Below, one piece after another: positions 42,807 to 47,713 of a stretch of DNA of 47,713 nucleotides. The notes beneath the pieces were generated by a model. That model was not told where the DNA came from. It saw nothing but the letters and a program-made list of their open reading frames with translations, and searched no databases. The translations under genes and the position numbers were made by a program. The first letter of the stretch is position 1. Each line of letters opens with the position of its first letter. Origin of the DNA: an uncultured Bacteroidales bacterium (GTDB taxonomy: Bacteria > Bacteroidota > Bacteroidia > Bacteroidales > UBA932). The stretch is taken from NCBI GenBank assembly GCA_946185205.1, contig CAMHIP010000005.1, forward strand, positions 1 to 47,713, given 5' to 3'.

Positions 42807-44645
42807 ATGAAGTACAATTTGTTCGAGCTGAACAAGATGAACAGAGAGCAGCTCGAGACTATCGCAAACGAATTCAATATCAAGGGAATCAAGAAACTGG
42901 ACGACGAGAAGTTGGCTCTCGGGATCCTGGACGCACAGGCGTTGCAGGAGTCGGTGAAGCCGGCCGCCGAACCCGAGAAGCCCAAGGCGCGCCGGGGCCG
43001 TCCGCCCAAGAAGGCGGCCGCTGAAGCTGCGCCGGCCGACAAGGCGGAAGACAAGGGCGAGGCCAAGCCGGAGAAGCAGTCCGCCCAACCGGAAAAGCAA
43101 GCCGCCAAGAAGGATAAGACGCCGGCCGGACAGCCCAAGGCGAAGAAGGAGGCGGCCCCCCGGACGGCACCCGCCGAACCGCAGGCCCAGGCCCCTGCCC
43201 AGGAAGCACCCGCTCCCAAGAAACGCGGCCGCAAGCCCAAGGCTGCCCAGGAGGCGGCGCCTGCCGCCGAACAACCCCGCGTGCAGGAAATGCCGCAGGC
43301 GGGAGAGAAGGCCCAGGAACAGCCCGACAACGCCCCCCGGACGGAACCGGCTCCGGAAGAAGCCGCCCAGCCGCAGCAGCCCCGCCAGGGCGGTCAGCCC
43401 CAGCCCGGCAACAGGGAGCAGCGCCAGCGTTTCCAGAACTATCCGAACAACCAGCAGCCGCAGCAGCAGCGCCAGCGCGTGCCGGAATTCGAAGGCACCG
43501 TGGAGGCGACGGGCGTGCTGGAGATCATGCCGGACGGCTACGGTTTTCTCCGTTCGTCCGATTACAACTATCTCAATTCCCCGGATGACATCTATGTCTC
43601 CCAGCAGCAGATCAAGATCAACGCCCTCAAGAGCGGCGACACCGTGACCGGCGAGATCCGCCCGCCGCGCGAAGGGGACAAGTATTTCCCGCTGGTGCGG
43701 ATCAAATCCGTCAACGGCCGCAGCATCGAGTTCATCCGCGACCGCGTGCCGTTCGACTTCCTCACTCCCCTCTTCCCGGACGAGAAGTTCAATCTGACCG
43801 GCGGCGCCAGCAACAAGGACATCAGCTGCCGCATCGTGGACATGTTCGCGCCGATCGGAAAAGGCCAGCGCATGCTGATCGTTTCCCCGCCGAAGGCAGG
43901 TAAGACCTTGCTGCTCAAGAGTATTGCCAACGCCATCGCCAACAACCATCCGGAAGTATATGAGATTGTCCTGCTCGTTGACGAGCGTCCGGAAGAGGTC
44001 ACGGACATGCAGCGTTCGGTGCAGGCGGAGGTGGTCGCCTCCACCTTCGACGAGCCCGCCGAGAAGCATGTCAAGGTGGCCAACATGGTGATCGAGAAGG
44101 CCCGCCGCCTGGTCGAATGCGGCCACGACGTCGTGATCCTGCTCGACTCCATCACCCGTCTCGCCCGTGCCTACAACACGGTCCAGCCGGCCTCCGGCAA
44201 GGTGCTGACGGGCGGTGTCGATGCCAATGCCCTCCAGAAGCCCAAGCGTTTCTTCGGTGCGGCCCGCAACATCGAAGGCGGCGGTTCGCTGACGATTCTC
44301 GCCACGGCCCTCACCGAGACGGGATCCAAGATGGACGAAGTCATCTTCGAGGAATTCAAGGGCACCGGCAACAGCGAAATCCAGCTTGACCGCACGCTCG
44401 CCAACCGGCGTATTTTCCCGGCGGTCAACCTGGTCCTTTCAGGCACCCGGCGTGACGACCTGCTGTACCGGCAGGATCAGAGCCAGCGGATCTGGATCCT
44501 GCGCAAGCTGCTTGCCGACATGAACCCGACCGAGGCCATGAATTTCATGCTGCAGCTGATGGACGAATACAAGACCAACCAGGACCTCCTGGACAACATG
44601 TCCAAGGTTACGCCCCGGGAAGCCAAGTATTACGACAATTATTAA
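42807..44645 (+). CDS. rho: Transcription termination factor Rho with disordered insert
   Basis: Hexameric RNA-dependent ATPase that terminates transcription. 612 residues. N-terminal helical domain (1-47), then a long Ala/Pro/Gln/Lys-rich disordered insert (about 48-225) with two AT-hook-like patches, RRGRPPKK (62-69) and KKRGRKPK (138-145), then the cold-shock-type RNA-binding domain (about 226-300) and the RecA-like core: PPKAGKT near 360, [34 protein letters not shown]. Such inserts are known from Bacteroides Rho, where the disordered region has been linked to phase separation. Terminator follows. Confidence 0.96.
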   Translation: MKYNLFELNKMNREQLETIANEFNIKGIKKLDDEKLALGILDAQALQESVKPAAEPEKPKARRGRPPKKAAAEAAPADKAEDKGEAKPEKQSAQPEKQAAKKDKTPAGQPKAKKEAAPRTAPAEPQAQAPAQEAPAPKKRGRKPKAAQEAAPAAEQPRVQEMPQAGEKAQEQPDNAPRTEPAPEEAAQPQQPRQGGQPQPGNREQRQRFQNYPNNQQPQQQRQRVPEFEGTVEATGVLEIMPDGYGFLRSSDYNYLNSPDDIYVSQQQIKINALKSGDTVTGEIRPPREGDKYFPLVRIKSVNGRSIEFIRDRVPFDFLTPLFPDEKFNLTGGASNKDISCRIVDMFAPIGKGQRMLIVSPPKAGKTLLLKSIANAIANNHPEVYEIVLLVDERPEEVTDMQRSVQAEVVASTFDEPAEKHVKVANMVIEKARRLVECGHDVVILLDSITRLARAYNTVQPASGKVLTGGVDANALQKPKRFFGAARNIEGGGSLTILATALTETGSKMDEVIFEEFKGTGNSEIQLDRTLANRRIFPAVNLVLSGTRRDDLLYRQDQSQRIWILRKLLADMNPTEAMNFMLQLMDEYKTNQDLLDNMSKVTPREAKYYDNY

Positions 44646-44668
44646 TGGGACGGAGTGACTCCAAAAAT

Positions 44669-44695
44669 GAAAGGCCCGGAATTTCCGAGCCTTTC
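44669..44695. terminator. Terminator between rho and upp
   Basis: Stem GAAAGGC/GCCTTTC plus CGGAA/TTCCG with one mismatch; A-run before and partial T-run after. Serves convergent genes. Confidence 0.7.
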
Positions 44696-44723
44696 GTCAT
44701 TTCCGGACTTGATCCGGAATCTA
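44696..44723 (-). repeat. Palindromic repeat at upp stop codon
   Basis: Arms TTCCGGA (44701-44707) and TCCGGAA (44713-44719), loop CTTGA, flanked by GTCAT and TCTA. The last three bases are the upp stop (TAG on the minus strand). Confidence 0.8.
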
Positions 44724-45350
44724 CTTCGTGCCGAAGATCCGGTCGCCGGCGTCGCCCAGTCCCGGGACGATGTAAGCGTCTTCGTTGAGATGGTCGTCCA
44801 CGGCCGCCACGTAAATGTCCACGTCGGGATGCTCCTTCTGCACGCGGGCGATGCCCTCCGGCGCGGCCACGAGGCACATCAGACGGATGTTGGTGCAGCC
44901 CCGCTCCTTGAGCATCGTCAGGGCATCGCAGGAGCTGCCGCCCGTCGCGAGCATCGGGTCCGTGACGATCACCAGGCGCTTCTGGATATCCTCGGGGAGC
45001 TTGCAGTAATAGACCACCGGCTCGTGGGTCGTCTCGTTGCGGTAGAGGCCGATGTGGCCGACCTTGGCCACGGGCACCAGCGTGTGCAGGCCCTCGACCA
45101 TGCCCATGCCGGCACGGAGGATGGGAACGATGGCCAATTTGCGTCCGGACACCTTCTTGGCCGTCATCTTGCAGATCGGCGTCTCGATTTCCACGTCCTC
45201 CAGCGGGAGGTCGCGGGTGACTTCATAGCCCATCAGCAGGGAGATCTCTTCAAGCAACTGGCGGAAATCCTTGGATCCCGTCTCCTTGTCACGCATGATG
45301 GTCAGCTTGTGCTGAATCATCGGATGGTCGATAACATGAACTTGGCTCAT
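44721..45350 (-). CDS. upp: Uracil phosphoribosyltransferase
   Basis: Salvages uracil with PRPP to UMP. 209 residues: [12 protein letters not shown] (about 77-88), PRPP loop [16 protein letters not shown] (130-144), and C-terminal [16 protein letters not shown] 45350 is chosen; the longer upstream frame is antisense to the kinase gene. Divergent from the nucleoside kinase, another route to UMP, with which it shares a 78-base control region. Confidence 0.96.
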   Translation of the reverse strand: MSQVHVIDHPMIQHKLTIMRDKETGSKDFRQLLEEISLLMGYEVTRDLPLEDVEIETPICKMTAKKVSGRKLAIVPILRAGMGMVEGLHTLVPVAKVGHIGLYRNETTHEPVVYYCKLPEDIQKRLVIVTDPMLATGGSSCDALTMLKERGCTNIRLMCLVAAPEGIARVQKEHPDVDIYVAAVDDHLNEDAYIVPGLGDAGDRIFGTK

Positions 45351-45374
45351 AGTGTATATGTGTATTCGGTTACA

Positions 45375-45403
45375 CAAATATACTGAAATTTTTGTTAAAT
45401 TTG
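45375..45403. promoter_or_regulatory. Divergent -7 boxes of upp and nucleoside kinase
   Basis: Minus strand TATATTTG (45382-45375), 25 bases before the upp ATG; plus strand TAAATTTG (45396-45403), 25 bases before the kinase ATG. No clear -33 boxes. Close back-to-back spacing suggests coordinated control. Confidence 0.55.
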
Positions 45404-45428
45404 TCATGAAAACAACCCATCCCCGACG

Positions 45429-47081
45429 ATGCTGAAAATCTATTGCAAAAACACGGACTCTTTCCAGGAATTCCAGGAAGGGACCACATTGCTGGACATG
45501 CTTCCGGCATTTGATTTCGAACGCCCTTATGACATTCTCTCCGCCAAGGTGAACAATGTCTCCGAAGGATTGAAGTTCCGCGTTTTCAACAACAGGGACG
45601 TGGAGTTTCTGGACTACCGGTCCTACAACGGGCGCAATGTCTATTGCCGCTCGCTCAGTTTCCTGCTCTGCAAGGCCGCCCGGGACCTGTATCCCGAGTA
45701 TCGCATCGCCCTGCGCCGCCCCATCTCCAAAGGCCTCTTCTGCCATGTGGACAAACCGGACGGGACGGCCATCACGGTGGAGGAAGTGGACGCCATCCGC
45801 ACCCGGATGCAGGAGCTCGTCGCCCAGGATATCCCCTTCCGGCGGCACGAAGTGCAGATCAGCGAAGCCATCCGCATCTTCCGCAAGCTGGGCTATGACG
45901 ACAAGGTCAAACTGCTGCGCACCTGCGGGGACGTCTATATCACCTACTACACGCTGCAGGATACGGCCGACTACTTCTACGACGCGCTCGTCCCCAGTAC
46001 CGGCCTGCTGAAGGTCTGGGCTCTCACCCCTTACCGCCACGGCATGCTGCTGCGCGTTCCGGACCGCCATGCGCCGGACGAGCTGGCCCCCTTCTTCGAG
46101 CAGCCCAAGACGTTCGACATCTTCATGGAGACGCTCCGCTGGAACCGCATCATGGGTCTGGACAATGTCGGCGACGTCAACCTGGCCTGCGAGCGGGGCG
46201 AAGTCTCAGACCTGATCCAGGTGGCCGAGGCCCTGCAGGAAAAGAAGATCGTCGAGATCGCCGAGGAGATCGAGCGCCGGCACGAACTGCCGGATCCCGT
46301 CCGCATCGTGCTGATCACCGGCCCCACCAGCAGCGGCAAGAGCACGTTCTGCAAGCGGCTCAGCGTCCAGCTGAAGGCCTGCGGCCTGCGGCCCGTTTCC
46401 TTCTCTACGGACGACTATTTCGTCAACCGCGTCGATACCCCCAAATTCCCCGACGGGACGTATGATTTCGACAATTTCGAGACGGTCGATCACGACTACC
46501 TGCAGGAGGACGTGCTCCAGCTTCTGGCTGGAGAGGAAGTTGAGGTGCCGGAGTATAACTTCGTGACAGGCAAGCGGGAATTCAACAACAAAAAGCTTCG
46601 CCTGGACGAGAGCTCCATCCTGCTGATCGAAGGCATCCACGCCCTGAATCCCGAACTGACCAACCTTGTCCCCGAAGCCGCCAAGTTCCGCATCTTCATC
46701 AACACCGTGACGAGTATCTCGCTGGACGACCACAACTGCATCCCGACCAGCGACAACCGGCTGCTGCGCCGCATCGTGCGCGACTATAACAAGGGCGCAT
46801 TCACGGCGCGTCAGACCATCTCCAACTGGCCCAACGTCCGGCGGGCGGAGGTCAAGTGGATCTACCCTTACCAGGAGACGGCCGACGTCCTGTTCAACTC
46901 CGCCTACCTGCTGGAATTCGCCGTGCTCCGCACCCACGCGGAACGGATCCTGGCCACGGTCCCGAAGAACTGCCCCGAATACAGCGAAGCGCACCGCCTG
47001 CTGCTCTTCCTGCACTATTTCGTCCCCGTGTCCGACAAGGAGCTCCCCCCTACCTCCTTCGTAAGGAGTTATATCGGATAA
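45429..47081 (+). CDS. TGS-type domain plus uridine kinase-like nucleoside kinase
   Basis: 550 residues. N-terminal ~230 residues look like the TGS/second additional domains of threonyl-tRNA synthetase ([17 protein letters not shown]... then [34 protein letters not shown]). The C-terminal 280 residues are a P-loop uridine kinase/phosphoribulokinase: Walker [10 protein letters not shown] near 298-306, [54 protein letters not shown]. The fusion is common in Bacteroidetes and clostridia. Likely phosphorylates uridine or another nucleoside; role of the TGS half unknown. Confidence 0.9.
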   Translation: MLKIYCKNTDSFQEFQEGTTLLDMLPAFDFERPYDILSAKVNNVSEGLKFRVFNNRDVEFLDYRSYNGRNVYCRSLSFLLCKAARDLYPEYRIALRRPISKGLFCHVDKPDGTAITVEEVDAIRTRMQELVAQDIPFRRHEVQISEAIRIFRKLGYDDKVKLLRTCGDVYITYYTLQDTADYFYDALVPSTGLLKVWALTPYRHGMLLRVPDRHAPDELAPFFEQPKTFDIFMETLRWNRIMGLDNVGDVNLACERGEVSDLIQVAEALQEKKIVEIAEEIERRHELPDPVRIVLITGPTSSGKSTFCKRLSVQLKACGLRPVSFSTDDYFVNRVDTPKFPDGTYDFDNFETVDHDYLQEDVLQLLAGEEVEVPEYNFVTGKREFNNKKLRLDESSILLIEGIHALNPELTNLVPEAAKFRIFINTVTSISLDDHNCIPTSDNRLLRRIVRDYNKGAFTARQTISNWPNVRRAEVKWIYPYQETADVLFNSAYLLEFAVLRTHAERILATVPKNCPEYSEAHRLLLFLHYFVPVSDKELPPTSFVRSYIG

Positions 47082-47108
47082 ACCTCGGAAAAAGGAGGAC
47101 CGACAAGA

Positions 47109-47134
47109 AAGGCGCCTGCAACCGCAGGCGCCTT
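47109..47134. terminator. Terminator between kinase gene and eno
   Basis: 11-base stem AAGGCGCCTGC / GCAGGCGCCTT with loop AACC, then a T/C-rich tail; bidirectional position between convergent genes. Confidence 0.8.
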
Positions 47135-47136
47135 CT

Positions 47137-47178
47137 CTGTCATGCCGAGCGCAGCGAAGCATCTGCGCGACCGGGAAT

Positions 47179-47181
<3 letters not shown>
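47137..47181 (-). repeat. Chimeric repeat at eno stop codon
   Basis: Holds GTCATGCCGAGC / GCAGCGAAGCATC from a second repeat type, joined to CCGGGAATCTA of the main family. The last bases are the eno stop (TAG on the minus strand). Confidence 0.6.

Positions 47182-47713
<532 letters not shown>

Noticed and set aside
39984..44126. 1380-codon open frame on the minus strand
   Set aside because: Antisense to lptD and rho; its product lacks any recognisable domain and is an effect of GC-rich codon bias.

Overview
The window is a GC-rich chromosomal segment of a Bacteroidales-type bacterium. The evidence is mixed. At least fifteen genes or operons are preceded by the Bacteroidetes -7 box TAnnTTTG, several with a TTTG/TTG -33 box 19-21 bases upstream. 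Gene content also fits: a Rho with a long disordered insert, a SusC-like plug lipoprotein, DUF4890- and DUF5715-like proteins, split glycine decarboxylase subunits GcvPA/GcvPB, a TGS-domain nucleoside kinase, and fucosidase and rhamnosidase lipoproteins. The species cannot be named from sequence alone; a GC-rich gut lineage related to Alistipes or uncultured Bacteroidales is an inference. Nearly all of the window is ordinary core chromosome. No phage, CRISPR array or complete insertion sequence is present.

Layout. 1-2.4 kb: end of an M23 peptidase gene, trmO, and a secreted alpha/beta hydrolase. 2.4-8.7 kb (minus strand): one operon, unknown protein - gcvT - gcvH - gcvPA - gcvPB - DUF5715-like - nnrD, i.e. 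the glycine cleavage system plus NAD(P)H-hydrate repair. 8.8-11.4 kb: short arginase-superfamily protein, TonB-C lipoprotein, cardiolipin synthase. 11.5-15.1 kb: CstA-type transporter, EttA, and a coiled-coil protein closed by a strong terminator. 15.2-16.8 kb: an internally deleted transposase-derived gene with its own promoter, then a small secreted protein. 16.9-20.1 kb: GH29 fucosidase, an unknown acidic protein coupled to a WYL regulator, and an unlisted 51-residue gene. 20.1-25.4 kb (minus): SDR epimerase, then CPBP protease - free-Met-sulfoxide reductase - DUF2207 - SH3 protein. 25.5-30.2 kb: STAS-kinase fusion, LD-carboxypeptidase, GH78 rhamnosidase. 30.3-32.3 kb: DUF4890-like protein, tRNA-Cys, plug lipoprotein, HAD hydrolase. 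32.3-38.5 kb: ftsH-cdsA-psd and dnaA-rpe on the minus strand, with birA between them. 38.5-38.85 kb: AT-rich gene-free gap beside dnaA. 38.8-47.7 kb: amidase, lptD, rho, upp, nucleoside kinase and the 3' end of eno.

The least ordinary signals are four. First, a dispersed palindromic repeat (arms around ATTCCGG/CCGGAAT) lies at gene 3' ends and supplies C-terminal codons or abuts the stop codon of several genes; in one case it sits in frame inside gcvPB, as Rickettsia palindromic elements do. Second, a transposase-derived protein has lost its catalytic core by in-frame deletion but keeps an intact reading frame and a good promoter. Third, there are several uncharacterised small operons. Fourth, birA is C-terminally shortened and overlaps rpe tail to tail. 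I did not find a clear-cut new defence or biosynthetic system.
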